DNA of 64,000 nt from an uncultured Draconibacterium sp. (lineage in GTDB: Bacteria > Bacteroidota > Bacteroidia > Bacteroidales > Prolixibacteraceae): NCBI RefSeq assembly GCF_913060805.1, contig NZ_CAJXTC010000002.1, forward strand, positions 124,001 to 188,000. Direction: 5' to 3'. Made by a program: the position numbers and the translations under genes. Below are positions 26,776 through 35,689 of the stretch, piece after piece. Position 1 is the stretch's first letter. Each line of letters begins with the position of its first letter. The notes beneath the pieces were generated by a model that saw only the letters and a program-made list of their open reading frames with translations, was not told the origin of the DNA and ran no database searches.

Positions 26776-28428
26776 ATGAAACGAATATTCATGCTGTTTA
26801 TAGCAACAACTCTATTCTTTAGTTGTTCTACAAACACTAAAAAAGAAGCAAAACAAAACACAAAAATGGAAGTGAATCCGGAAATAAAAAAGAAGGCCGA
26901 CGAATTTGTATCGTTTAAATTAACCACCGATTTAAGCGTGCTAACCGAGAATGAAAAGCAAATGTTGCCGATTCTCCTCGAAGCCGCCAAATTAATGAAC
27001 GACATTTACTGGCAGGAAGCATATGGCGATAAAGATGAATTGTTAAACCAGAATTGGGATGAATACACCCTGAAATTTATAAAGCTAAATTTTGGTCCAT
27101 GGGAACGTTTAGATGCTAACAAACCATTTTTACCCGGGTACGATCAGAAACCTGCAGGTGCAAATTTCTATCCTACGGACATGACCAAAGAAGAATTTGA
27201 AGCCTGGGACGATGATACAAAAACAAGTCTGTATACTTTGATACGCCGCGACGAAGAGGGGGCTTTGAAATCTATTCCATACCACATCGCATTCGAAAAG
27301 GAAATTAAAAAGGCGGCAGACCTTTTATTGCAAGCTGCTGAATTGGCAGAAGATGCCGGGCTGAAGAAATATCTTGAGGAACGCTCTAAAGCATTGCTTA
27401 CTGATGATTATTATGCCAGCGATGTTGCCTGGATGGAAATGAAAAACAACACCATCGAATTTATCGTTGGACCAATTGAAAATTACGAGGACCAGCTTTA
27501 TGGATACAAAGCAGCTCACGAATCGTTTATCCTGATAAAAGATAAAGATTGGAGTCAGCGACTGGAGAAATATGCTGCGTTGCTGCCGGGCTTGCAAAAA
27601 GCCTTGCCTTGCGAGCAGCCATACAAAAACGAAACTCCGGGAGTTGATTCGGATATGAATGTTTACGATGCTATTTATTACGCCGGCGATTGTAATGCCG
27701 GAAGCAAAACCATCGCCATCAACCTTCCAAACGACGAAGAGGTTCGCGAAACAAAAGGTAGTCGTAAACTACAGTTGAAAAATTCGATGCAGGCTAAATT
27801 CGATAAAATTTTAGTGCCGATTGCAGATTTGTTAATTGCTGAAGATCAGCGCCAGCATGTGAAGTTCGATGCGTTCTTTGAAAACACTATGTTTCATGAA
27901 GTGGCGCACGGTCTTGGATTGGGAAATACTGTTGATCAGAGCACAACGGTTCGCGAAGCCTTAAAAGACGCCTACACTTCGATTGAAGAAGGGAAAGCCG
28001 ATATTTTAGGTTTGTGGTGCGTTTACCAGCTGAACGAAATGGGCGAGTTGGGCGAAAAAGATATGATGGACAACTTCGTAACTTTCATGGCCGGCATTTT
28101 CCGTTCGGTACGTTTCGGCGCTGCCAGCGCGCACGGCAAAGCAAATATGATGCGTTTTTATTACTTCCAGGAAATGGGAGCTTTTACACGCGACGAAGCC
28201 ACCGGAACTTATCGTGTTGATTACGAAAAAATGAAAGACGCCATGATGAACCTATCGGAAACTATTCTGAAGATTCAGGGCGATGGCGACTACGAAACCG
28301 CCAAACAGATCATTGAAGAAAAAGGCTTTATTCGCGAAGCACTTCAAAAAGATCTGGACAGAATAGGAGAGGCCGGTATTCCACGTGATATCGTCTTTGA
28401 ACAAGGAGCAGAAGTTTTAGGACTCTAA
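26776..28428 (+). CDS. M49 (dipeptidyl-peptidase III)-like zinc peptidase, lipoprotein
   Basis: This 550-residue protein has a lipoprotein signal ending at C17 (LFFSC) and an all-helical body. The metal site is HEVAH at 374-378 and EEGKAD at 404-409, the two zinc motifs of family M49 (dipeptidyl-peptidase III). Classical M49 enzymes have HEXXXH; here the motif is a normal HEXXH, one residue shorter, as in some related Bacteroidota and Nudix-fused homologues. Other conserved stretches are YYAGDCNAGSKTIAINLPND and GPIENYEDQLYGYKAAHES. The lipid anchor places it in the periplasm or on the outer membrane, where it would trim oligopeptides. Monocistronic. Enzyme activity is inferred. Confidence 0.8.
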   Translation: MKRIFMLFIATTLFFSCSTNTKKEAKQNTKMEVNPEIKKKADEFVSFKLTTDLSVLTENEKQMLPILLEAAKLMNDIYWQEAYGDKDELLNQNWDEYTLKFIKLNFGPWERLDANKPFLPGYDQKPAGANFYPTDMTKEEFEAWDDDTKTSLYTLIRRDEEGALKSIPYHIAFEKEIKKAADLLLQAAELAEDAGLKKYLEERSKALLTDDYYASDVAWMEMKNNTIEFIVGPIENYEDQLYGYKAAHESFILIKDKDWSQRLEKYAALLPGLQKALPCEQPYKNETPGVDSDMNVYDAIYYAGDCNAGSKTIAINLPNDEEVRETKGSRKLQLKNSMQAKFDKILVPIADLLIAEDQRQHVKFDAFFENTMFHEVAHGLGLGNTVDQSTTVREALKDAYTSIEEGKADILGLWCVYQLNEMGELGEKDMMDNFVTFMAGIFRSVRFGAASAHGKANMMRFYYFQEMGAFTRDEATGTYRVDYEKMKDAMMNLSETILKIQGDGDYETAKQIIEEKGFIREALQKDLDRIGEAGIPRDIVFEQGAEVLGL

Positions 28429-28464
28429 AAATATAAGGAGGTTGTCTAAAAAAGTAGTGAAGAA

Positions 28465-28534
28465 CGTCATTCTGAATTCATTTCAGAATCTGTTAAGACA
28501 GAATTGAAGATCCTGAATCAAGTTCAGGATGACG
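28465..28534. repeat. interspersed inverted-repeat element, about 70 bp
   Basis: Left arm CGTCATTCTGAATTC and right arm GTTCAGGATGACG are imperfect reverse complements with AGATC/GAATCT inner parts. The sequence resembles a small intergenic repeat family widely seen in Bacteroidota genomes (from memory). It lies between the M49-like gene and the metal module. Confidence 0.6.
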
Positions 28535-28633
28535 TAACCAAGAGCTTTTGGGTGACAACTTCTTCTTTTACTGCCAACTTATTCTTTGCCGGGTTTAACT
28601 CCCCGTTAACAACTATTTCGGTGCATTCAGGGT

Positions 28634-28641
28634 TATATTTG
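28634..28641 (+). promoter_or_regulatory. -7 box (TATATTTG) of the metal module
   Basis: An exact TAnnTTTG match that ends 4 bases before the GTG start at 28646. If used, transcription would begin at or inside the start codon and give a leaderless mRNA. Confidence 0.4.
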
Positions 28642-28645
28642 TAAC

Positions 28646-29143
28646 GTGATTCAATTAAAGAACATAGCGGTTTTGTTTCTGGGAGCGATCTTTTTGTTGT
28701 CAACTTCCGGATTTGTGCTGTACAAAAGCTACTGCGCTTGTTCCGGAGAGGATTACACAAGTATTATTGTAAAACCGGAAACCTGCGAAACCGATTTTCA
28801 TCAACACCATAAACACGATCTGGCGAATAATGAATTGGCCTGTTCCGAAGGCGAATGTCATGAGTGCCAACCAAAAGGAAACCATTCAGACGCCTGCGGA
28901 TGTGAAGCGCCCGAATCGATTTTTATGAAACTGATGGATAAGGCAGTTAATGATGCCGTGAAGTTCGTAGCCGTTCAACCAGTTGAATTAACAGTATTCA
29001 GTTCCGATATTCTCGAGGAGCTGACAACCGATGCCGATGACAACCTAAACAAACGTTTTTACGCTGATCCTCCGCCCCGGATAACATCCACACTGGATTA
29101 CCTTATTCATATTCAGCAACTCAAAATCCCTTCGTTAGCTTAA
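28646..29143 (+). CDS. Cys/His-rich small exported protein (HYC_CC_PP-like), metal module
   Basis: This 165-residue protein has an N-terminal membrane or signal segment (about 5-26), then YKSYCACSG (C30, C32), a His cluster FHQHHKHD (51-58), and further Cys at 47, 66, 71, 74, 84 and 86, including CHEC. It ends with a PPP motif near residue 142. The HYC...CC...PP pattern recalls a small Bacteroidota family found next to TonB receptors for metals. The start is a GTG at 28646, with no ATG alternative before the hydrophobic segment. The next two genes are a metal-type receptor and an HMA protein, so a role in periplasmic binding of copper or another soft metal is likely. Biochemical role unknown. 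Confidence 0.7.
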   Translation: MIQLKNIAVLFLGAIFLLSTSGFVLYKSYCACSGEDYTSIIVKPETCETDFHQHHKHDLANNELACSEGECHECQPKGNHSDACGCEAPESIFMKLMDKAVNDAVKFVAVQPVELTVFSSDILEELTTDADDNLNKRFYADPPPRITSTLDYLIHIQQLKIPSLA

Positions 29144-29245
29144 GATTTGTTCTGTAGCACAGAAAAGGACTGTGTTTACAACAAAAAATGATGCATTTCG
29201 ATGATCAGTCGAGGTTGCATGCCTTGAATTATAATCTTAAGAAGA

Positions 29246-31468
29246 ATGAAGAAATACATATTACTATTATTTATAATGTTTCCGTTTCTCTCGAAAGCGC
29301 AGTCTGTTTCGGGTGTGGTTTTTGGAGATGATAATAACGGGAAACAGCCGCTTCCGGGAGTGAATGTGGTTTGGGAAGGTACCAGCGAAGGTACTGCCTC
29401 AATGCCCGACGGGAGCTTTAATATTGAAAACCGATCGGGGCGAAATAAGCTTGTTTTTAGTTTTGTTGGTTACGAATCGCAAACCGTTCATGTGCGCGAT
29501 AATGATCCGTTGGAAGTGGTGCTTCAACCCAATCTTGAATTGGAAGAAGTAACGGTGATTCAAAAGGATCGGGGAACGTATTTGTCGGTAATTAATCCCA
29601 TACAGACCGAAAATATTAGCGGGGCCGAGTTACACAAAGCTGCCTGCTGTAACCTCGCCGAAAGTTTTGAAACCAATCCTTCAGTTGATGTGAGTTACAG
29701 CGATGCCGTTACCGGAGCCAAGCAAATTAAATTGTTGGGACTCGACGGAACATATTCGCAGCTTCAGGTGGAAAATATGCCTGCATTGCGTGGTTTGGCA
29801 ACTACCTTCGGATTAACTTATATTCCCGGCCCGTGGCTGGAGTCCATCCAGGTTTCGAAAGGAGCGGCTTCGGTGTTAAATGGTTACGAATCGATTGCCG
29901 GGCAAATTAATGCGGAATTAAAAAAGCCGGACAGCCAGGAAAAACTTTTTCTGAATGTTTTTGCCAATAATGAAGGCCGTTACGAATTTAACGGGAACAC
30001 AAACATTAAAGTAAAAGGCGATACGCTAACAACCGGTGTTTTTGTGCATGCCAGCGACTTGTCGAAGGAGAATGATCATAACCACGACGGTTTTCTTGAC
30101 TCCCCGCTGTCGAGCACTTTTGAGGTGGCCAACCGCTGGAAATACAACAACCACAAAGGAGCAATGGCACAGGCCGGAGTTACGTTGTTGTGGAACGACA
30201 GAATGGGAGGCCAGGTTGGTGCCAATAGTGATATGATTCTCTCTGTAGATAATCCGTATGGTGTAAATATTGAAACCAACCGCGTGGATGCATTTTTTAA
30301 GTCGGGAATTGTGTCGAAAGATAATCATCGTGCACTGGCAATTCTTACCAATTTCGCCCGTCATGAAACCAAATCGTATTACGGCTTATCGCGTTACGAT
30401 GCCGATGAAACACGTTTTTACGGCAACCTGGTTTACACTCAGGATCTCGATATAGCGGCAATTCATGTGCTAAATAGCGGCGCAAGTTTTATTTACGACG
30501 ATTTTAATGAAATGCTATACAATCAGGATGTACAGCGCACCGAAAAAGTTCCGGGAATATTTACCGAATATACTTTTAAACCCAGCGACAAGCTAACACT
30601 GATGGCAGGTATTCGTGCCGATTTCCATAACATTTTTGGGAATTTTGTTACGCCTCGTATGCATTTCCGTTACCAGTTTGCCGATCATTATACCATTCGT
30701 ACAAGTGCCGGAAAAGGCTACCGCACTGCAAATGTAATTTCAGAAAATACATTTTTGCTGGCTAACTCGCGTCCAATTAGCTGGACCGATGATGCCATTC
30801 AGGAAGAAGCCTGGAACTTTGGTTTTGCTTTTATACAGAATTATAAATTACTGGATCGCGACCTGAGTATCAATGCCGAGTTCTTTCGCACCGAATTTCA
30901 GCAAAAATTAGTAGTCGACAGGGAAACGTCTTCTGAATTTATATACCTGTTACCTTCTACTGAAAAGGCTTATGCTAATAGTCTTCAGTTTGATGTGCGC
31001 TGGCAACCAGTAAAGCGCCTGGATATGTTGCTGGCTTACCGTGTAAACGACATCAAAGAAACCATTGGCGGCGAATTAAAAGATGCGCCATTAACCAGCG
31101 ATTACAAAGGATTGATCAACCTGAACTACACCACCAATTTGAAGAAGTGGATGTTCGATTACACCATTCAGTTTAATGGTGGCGGACGAATTCCACGTGT
31201 TCATGAAGAGTGGATGGATCGGGCAAATATCGCCGGAGACTTTTTTGAATTTTCGCCCTATACGATTATGAATGCCCAGGTCACCAAATATTTCCGCTAC
31301 TGGAATATTTACCTTGGCGTTGAGAATTTAACTGATTTCACACAAAATAATCCGATTGAAGGAACCGACGATCCGTTTGGTGAGAATTTCAGTGCCACTA
31401 ATATTTGGGGGCCAACAATGGGTAGAAAAATCTACCTCGGATTACGTTTTAATTTGAATTATGAATAA
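29246..31468 (+). CDS. TonB-dependent receptor, heavy-metal (copper-type) subgroup
   Basis: This 740-residue outer-membrane receptor has a signal peptide (MKKYILLLFIMFPFLSKA), a CarboxypepD_reg-like domain (about 20-95) and a plug with the Cys-Cys motif KAACCNLAESFETNPSVDV (C134, C135). The barrel ends GRKIYLGLRFNLNYE. The ACCNLAESFETN motif marks a Bacteroidota subgroup that usually lies beside HMA proteins, and the two Cys could contact a soft metal ion. At 740 residues it is smaller than SusC-type receptors and has no SusD partner, in line with an ion or small chelate as substrate. It is energised by TonB-ExbBD. Metal identity is inferred from neighbours. Confidence 0.85.
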   Translation: MKKYILLLFIMFPFLSKAQSVSGVVFGDDNNGKQPLPGVNVVWEGTSEGTASMPDGSFNIENRSGRNKLVFSFVGYESQTVHVRDNDPLEVVLQPNLELEEVTVIQKDRGTYLSVINPIQTENISGAELHKAACCNLAESFETNPSVDVSYSDAVTGAKQIKLLGLDGTYSQLQVENMPALRGLATTFGLTYIPGPWLESIQVSKGAASVLNGYESIAGQINAELKKPDSQEKLFLNVFANNEGRYEFNGNTNIKVKGDTLTTGVFVHASDLSKENDHNHDGFLDSPLSSTFEVANRWKYNNHKGAMAQAGVTLLWNDRMGGQVGANSDMILSVDNPYGVNIETNRVDAFFKSGIVSKDNHRALAILTNFARHETKSYYGLSRYDADETRFYGNLVYTQDLDIAAIHVLNSGASFIYDDFNEMLYNQDVQRTEKVPGIFTEYTFKPSDKLTLMAGIRADFHNIFGNFVTPRMHFRYQFADHYTIRTSAGKGYRTANVISENTFLLANSRPISWTDDAIQEEAWNFGFAFIQNYKLLDRDLSINAEFFRTEFQQKLVVDRETSSEFIYLLPSTEKAYANSLQFDVRWQPVKRLDMLLAYRVNDIKETIGGELKDAPLTSDYKGLINLNYTTNLKKWMFDYTIQFNGGGRIPRVHEEWMDRANIAGDFFEFSPYTIMNAQVTKYFRYWNIYLGVENLTDFTQNNPIEGTDDPFGENFSATNIWGPTMGRKIYLGLRFNLNYE

Positions 31469-31501
31469 CCAGCTAAAAGCGAAATGCTTGATGCATAAAA
31501 A

Positions 31502-31849
31502 ATGAACAAGATGAAAAAACTGATTTTATTATTTACAATGGCAATGTTTATCGGTTTTGCCGGTAACGAAACATTCGCACAGAAAAAAGAGAACAAAGTA
31601 GTTTGCTTTAAAAGCAACATGGACTGCGCCGACTGCGAGAAAACAGTTACAGAATACCTGAAATTTGAAAAAGGGGTGAAAGATCTGAAAATTGATCACG
31701 TCTCAAATACCATTTTAGTGGAATACAAAGACGGCAAGAATACGGATGATAATCTGGCCGAAGCCATCGAAAAGAAAGGTTACAAAGCTGATAAGATTAC
31801 CAAACAAGAGTACGAGAAAATTGTAGCTGAAACGAAAGAAAATAAGTAA
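31502..31849 (+). CDS. exported heavy-metal-associated (HMA) domain protein
   Basis: This 115-residue protein has a signal peptide (about 1-26, ending FAQ) and one HMA ferredoxin-like domain. The metal-binding CxxC is C42-x-x-C45 (NMDCADCEKTV), with another Cys at 35 and the usual second strand TILVEYKDGK and EAIEKKGYKAD. HMA domains carry Cu+ or similar soft ions; exported versions act as periplasmic metallochaperones. It closes the three-gene module and is followed by a strong terminator. The gaps within the module are 102 and 33 bases, so one transcript is plausible. Confidence 0.88.
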   Translation: MNKMKKLILLFTMAMFIGFAGNETFAQKKENKVVCFKSNMDCADCEKTVTEYLKFEKGVKDLKIDHVSNTILVEYKDGKNTDDNLAEAIEKKGYKADKITKQEYEKIVAETKENK

Positions 31850-31892
31850 CAGTTCCATTAGGAAAGAAAATAATCGCCTGATTAAGATGTAG

Positions 31893-31925
31893 AAAACGCT
31901 GTTCGATTTAGAACGGCGTTTTTTT
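31893..31925 (+). terminator. terminator of the metal module
   Basis: A 12-bp stem with one G-U pair (31893-31904 with 31911-31922), a 6-base loop, and a run of T through 31925. Confidence 0.85.
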
Positions 31926-32034
31926 ATGCATGAAAAAATAGGCTAACAAAAGTCATAATGCGCTAATTATGAAATCATTTTACTGGTTGTCTATGTCAAA
32001 TTTTTCGTACTTTTCACTTCAAATTCGTAAAATT

Positions 32035-33396
32035 ATGTCTGAACAAAAATTCATTTCCGGTAAGTCGATAGCGTTTTTATTGTGCGTTTGTGCTGCAATC
32101 TTCCAATCATGTAGCAACGAACCTAAAATTGAAAAAGAGCTTTATATTCCTCAGAACATTTATAAAGTTCCGGAAAACAACGACTTCACAAATCCGGAGA
32201 GTGAATTTAGTAACAAACACATGATCGAGAGCGATAATTTTGCACTTTTCTGGCATAAAGAATATGGCGATGACCCGATGGCCAATCCCGACTCAACCAA
32301 ACGTTTTGATCCGAAAGAAGCAATTGAGGAATGCGAGCGTTTTTACAACTACTATGTTGATGAATTGAAGATTGTTGAGAAAGGAAATTCGCTTTCGGAC
32401 AAATATAAAATGCTGATCATTGTTTTTGGTGGCGATGAAGCGACTGCCTTTGGTGGCGGGGAAGAAGACAAGATTGGTATGCTATGGACACCCGCTGTTC
32501 GAATCAATAAGAAACCGTATGGAGCTTTGGCGCACGAGCTGGCGCATTCTTTTCAATATATTTCGAGTGCTGACGCCGGAACAGGACCACGCGGACCGAT
32601 TATGGAGATGTCGGCGCAATACATGTTGTGGCAGGTTTATCCCGAATGGATGACATTTGAGAACTACCACTTGGTAGATTTTATGAAGCAAACGAATTAT
32701 ACGTATTTACATCCGATCAATATGTATCATTCGCCGTATGTGCTGGAATACTGGTCGCAGATTCACGGCAAAGAGTTTTTGGGCCAATTGTATCGCGCAA
32801 CACAGGAAAAGGACGATCCGGTGATGACTTATAAACGTTTGACAGAAATCGACCAGGAAACATTTAACGATGAAATGTTTGATGCTTCGCGCCGGTTTAT
32901 TACCTGGGATCTCGATCGAGTTCAGGAAGTTGCTCATCAATACGCTAATCAGCACCAAAGCAAATTAGTGCCTGCAGATGATGGTTGGTACAAAATAACA
33001 GCTGAAAATTGTCCTCAAAACTACGGGTATAACGGAATTCAGTTAAACGTTCCTGAAACTGGGACTGAAGTGGTTTTGGATTTTAAAGGAATTGCCGGTG
33101 CCGATGGTTTTAACGCTGTAAAAGTGGATAAAGCAGGCTGGCGATACGGTTTTGTGGCTTCGTTAAAAGATGGCAGCCGGGTTTATGGCGAAATGCAAAA
33201 TGCGAATGAAAGCAGCTCAGGTTTTACCGTTCCTGAAAATACGGAGTATTTGTGGTTGGTAGTAATGGGAGCGCCAACAGAGCATTGGCCAATTGTTATG
33301 CGCTGGGGAAATGATGCAGAAGAGACACCTGAAGAAAACTGGCCATACCAAATTAAACTCGAAGGAACAACACTCGCCGCCTCGGTAATTGGATAG
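32035..33396 (+). CDS. DUF6055 lipoprotein with HExxH motif
   Basis: This protein of about 453 residues starts at the ATG at 32035, with a lipoprotein signal ending at C26 (AIFQSC). An upstream in-frame ATG at 31969 would bury the signal and is rejected. The N-terminal domain has the zinc-peptidase-like HELAHSFQY near residue 165, with EMSAQYMLWQVYPEW downstream, which could supply the third ligand. The C-terminal 120 residues form a beta domain (GFNAVKVDKAGWRYGFVASLKDGSRVYGE). This fits DUF6055, a family of secreted putative metallopeptidases. The substrate is unknown. Monocistronic. Confidence 0.78.
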   Translation: MSEQKFISGKSIAFLLCVCAAIFQSCSNEPKIEKELYIPQNIYKVPENNDFTNPESEFSNKHMIESDNFALFWHKEYGDDPMANPDSTKRFDPKEAIEECERFYNYYVDELKIVEKGNSLSDKYKMLIIVFGGDEATAFGGGEEDKIGMLWTPAVRINKKPYGALAHELAHSFQYISSADAGTGPRGPIMEMSAQYMLWQVYPEWMTFENYHLVDFMKQTNYTYLHPINMYHSPYVLEYWSQIHGKEFLGQLYRATQEKDDPVMTYKRLTEIDQETFNDEMFDASRRFITWDLDRVQEVAHQYANQHQSKLVPADDGWYKITAENCPQNYGYNGIQLNVPETGTEVVLDFKGIAGADGFNAVKVDKAGWRYGFVASLKDGSRVYGEMQNANESSSGFTVPENTEYLWLVVMGAPTEHWPIVMRWGNDAEETPEENWPYQIKLEGTTLAASVIG

Positions 33397-33437
33397 AACT
33401 GGATAGTTTTTATTTCACATCTTTGTAAATAAAAACC

Positions 33438-33866
33438 ATGCAACCTATTATCGACCACATTGAAATTACGGTTAAAGACCTGGAACAAAGCGTTTCGTTT
33501 TACGATCAGTTTTTGCCATTGCTGGGATTTTCACTCGAAAAGAAAACGTCGGCTTACATTGCTTCGCACGACAAGCACGTGGTTGAATATTCGCATCCGA
33601 ATCTTTGTATTGCACTCACTTCGCCACGAGAATCGTTAAAGGACGACACTGTTCACCGGCGCCGACCTGGAGCACTCCATCATCTGGCATTTAAAGCTGA
33701 GTCGCGCAAAGAAGTGGATACTGTATATTCCAAATTAGTGGAAATGAATGCGGATATTGTAAGTGCACCACGTTTGTATCCGGAGTATCACGAGAATTAT
33801 TATGCGGTTTTCTTTAAAGCTCCTGACGGGATCAAGTTTGAGGTGGTTTGTCAGAAAGCAGAATAG
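33438..33866 (+). CDS. VOC/glyoxalase family protein
   Basis: This 142-residue protein has the paired beta-alpha-beta-beta-beta modules of the vicinal oxygen chelate fold. The first starts IDHIEITVKDLEQSVSFYDQFLPLLGF; the second has LHHLAFKAESRKEVDTVYSKLVEMNADI and ends DGIKFEVVC. Probable metal ligands are H7 in IDHIE, H101-type in LHHLAF and the Glu in KFEVV. VOC enzymes include glyoxalases, dioxygenases and antibiotic-resistance proteins; which class applies here cannot be told. Cytoplasmic, single gene, 41 bases after the DUF6055 gene. Confidence 0.85.
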   Translation: MQPIIDHIEITVKDLEQSVSFYDQFLPLLGFSLEKKTSAYIASHDKHVVEYSHPNLCIALTSPRESLKDDTVHRRRPGALHHLAFKAESRKEVDTVYSKLVEMNADIVSAPRLYPEYHENYYAVFFKAPDGIKFEVVCQKAE

Positions 33867-33934
33867 CCTCAATAATCGTTTATCGAAGGTTTTTAGCCTT
33901 TTATACATCTTTTCTGGTAGTTCGTCATCCAATG

Positions 33935-33965
33935 TTGCATTCCTGTAAAAACAAGGCTAAATTTG
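33935..33965 (+). promoter_or_regulatory. promoter of the serine hydrolase gene
   Basis: TTG (33935-33937), a 20-base spacer and TAAATTTG (33958-33965): a textbook Bacteroidota promoter with a leader of about 16 bases before the ATG at 33988. Confidence 0.6.
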
Positions 33966-33987
33966 AATAAAACCAAATTCTACAGCC

Positions 33988-35373
33988 ATGTTCAGGTTTG
34001 TTAGTTTATTTGTAATTGTTGCACTTTGTGCTGCTTGTTCATCCAATAAAGCCAACACTTCTTTTTCCGGTTTTTGGGAAGGGCCGCATCCCGAAGATCC
34101 CAACAAGAAATTCTACGTTGAAATTGTAAATACCGATAGTTCTTCCGCAAAAGGCTACTGGACTCATAAAGGACTTTATGATTCGGGATTTCAAATCGAC
34201 AGCTTGACGATTGCAGGTAATTCTATTCGCTTTTTTGTGCCAAATTGGAATTGCACTTATTTGGGCGAAAAAACAGGAAATACAATTCATGGCGGTTTTG
34301 CGTGTGAGGGAGAACCTTTCGACTCGGTAAAACTGGTAAAAAATGATGATGTAGCCCAATTTCTAACCGATGCTATTGCTGGCTGTCATGAAGCAGATTA
34401 CAAGTATCATTGTCAAACTCCGAATCGACTGGATGATCTTTTGCCGGTCTCAGTTTTTGGAAGTGAAGGCGATTCGCTTTTTATCTATTCACTATTACCT
34501 GAAATTGTAAACGGCGATTATGGCCGGCTTAACTCATTTTTGCTAATAAGGAATAATCAGCTGATCTGTGAGGAATACTTCTATGGCTATGGGCAAAATA
34601 CGCTTCACCAGGCTGAGTCAACAACAAAAAGCATTACATCGCTACTGATTGGAATTGCAGCAGACAACGGATTTATCACTGATTTAAATGAGCCCGTCGC
34701 GGCGATCATGGAAGCGCCTGATTTTGACAAACGGATTACTCTGGAACATTTATTAACCATGACTTCCGGTTTACTACCAAACGACGAAGAACTCTATTTA
34801 AGTGATGATCGTATTGCCACAATTCTGTCGCGCGAATTGAATTGTGAACCGGGAACCAAATTTCAATACGATGGTGGAAATACAGAGTTGCTGGGTGCCA
34901 TTCTTAAAAAGAAAACCGGAATGTATGCCGATGAGTTTGCCAAAAAATATTTGTTTGAACCTTTACACATAACACATTATAACTGGGAAATTGAAAAACA
35001 AAACGGATATCCGTGTATGGCCGGTTCGCTGGAAATAACGCCGCGAGAATTAGCAAAAATCGGAATGCTGGTGCTGAATAAAGGAAAATTCAAGGAACAA
35101 CAAGTTGTGTCCGAAAAATGGATAGAACAATCGACGAGCTTTAAAACGCACACGAATATTCCGGGCGATGACTACGCTTACCAATGGTGGAACCTAACTC
35201 TAAAATCAGCAGGAGAGGAGCACGCCTGCGTTTGGGCTAACGGATTTGGCAGCCAGTTTATTTATATTTTTCCATCACTTGATGCTGTAATTGTTACCAC
35301 CGGGCACAATTATGAATTTGATTCGTGGGCAATAACTTCCGGTGTTGAGAAGTATTTGTATTTGCTAAAATAA
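33988..35373 (+). CDS. beta-lactamase-fold (class C-like) serine hydrolase lipoprotein
   Basis: This 461-residue lipoprotein (signal ending at C17, CAAC) has two parts. Residues about 25-120 form a small beta domain (FSGFWEGPHPEDPNKKFYVEIVN...). From about 150 on is a penicillin-binding-protein/class C beta-lactamase fold. The nucleophile motif SxxK is S211-TT-K214 (AESTTKSIT), and the second motif is the YDGGN area near residue 295. Bacteroidota carry many such hydrolases. They act as esterases, D-amino-acid peptidases or lactamases, and true beta-lactamase activity should not be assumed. Periplasmic. It has its own promoter. Confidence 0.85.
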   Translation: MFRFVSLFVIVALCAACSSNKANTSFSGFWEGPHPEDPNKKFYVEIVNTDSSSAKGYWTHKGLYDSGFQIDSLTIAGNSIRFFVPNWNCTYLGEKTGNTIHGGFACEGEPFDSVKLVKNDDVAQFLTDAIAGCHEADYKYHCQTPNRLDDLLPVSVFGSEGDSLFIYSLLPEIVNGDYGRLNSFLLIRNNQLICEEYFYGYGQNTLHQAESTTKSITSLLIGIAADNGFITDLNEPVAAIMEAPDFDKRITLEHLLTMTSGLLPNDEELYLSDDRIATILSRELNCEPGTKFQYDGGNTELLGAILKKKTGMYADEFAKKYLFEPLHITHYNWEIEKQNGYPCMAGSLEITPRELAKIGMLVLNKGKFKEQQVVSEKWIEQSTSFKTHTNIPGDDYAYQWWNLTLKSAGEEHACVWANGFGSQFIYIFPSLDAVIVTTGHNYEFDSWAITSGVEKYLYLLK

Positions 35374-35689
35374 ATGTAAAGGCAAAAGTTGAGTATAGCT
35401 GTCATCTCGAGGCGAAGCGAGAGATCTGTCTCAAGTTATAAGGTACGAGCAGGGCATCATGAGACCGTTTAGCAATTCTAATTTTACCACAGAGTTTCAC
35501 GGAGAAGTCACAGAGTAACACCGGGGCCAAAGACAAATCTTACAAATACACTTCTGCAATTTATCAGTTTGTCAATTCTTCAGTCCTTCAGTCCCTCAAT
35601 CGCTCAGCCTCCAATAACAAATCATTACCATTCAAAAATAAATACCATATTGTACGAATTGCTATTAATCAATAAGTAGCTTTGTAGTG
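35374..35689. other. intergenic region built of small interspersed repeats
   Basis: No gene is seen. Three repeat-like stretches follow each other: GTCATCTCGA...GCGAAGCGAGAGATCT (35401-35427), ACCACAGAGTTTCACGGAGA (from 35487), and a degenerate TCAGTCC/TCAATC tandem (35571-35608). Similar strings are common between genes in Bacteroidota genomes (from memory). The end holds the -7 box of the MFS gene. Confidence 0.55.
35677..35684 (+). promoter_or_regulatory. -7 box (TAGCTTTG) just before the MFS start
   Basis: An exact TAnnTTTG match ending 5 bases before the ATG at 35690, which implies a leaderless or near-leaderless transcript. Confidence 0.4.

Noticed and set aside
33988-35373. Antibiotic-resistance beta-lactamase
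   Set aside because: It has only the general fold motifs and an extra N-terminal domain; class C-like serine hydrolases of this kind are mostly esterases or peptidases.
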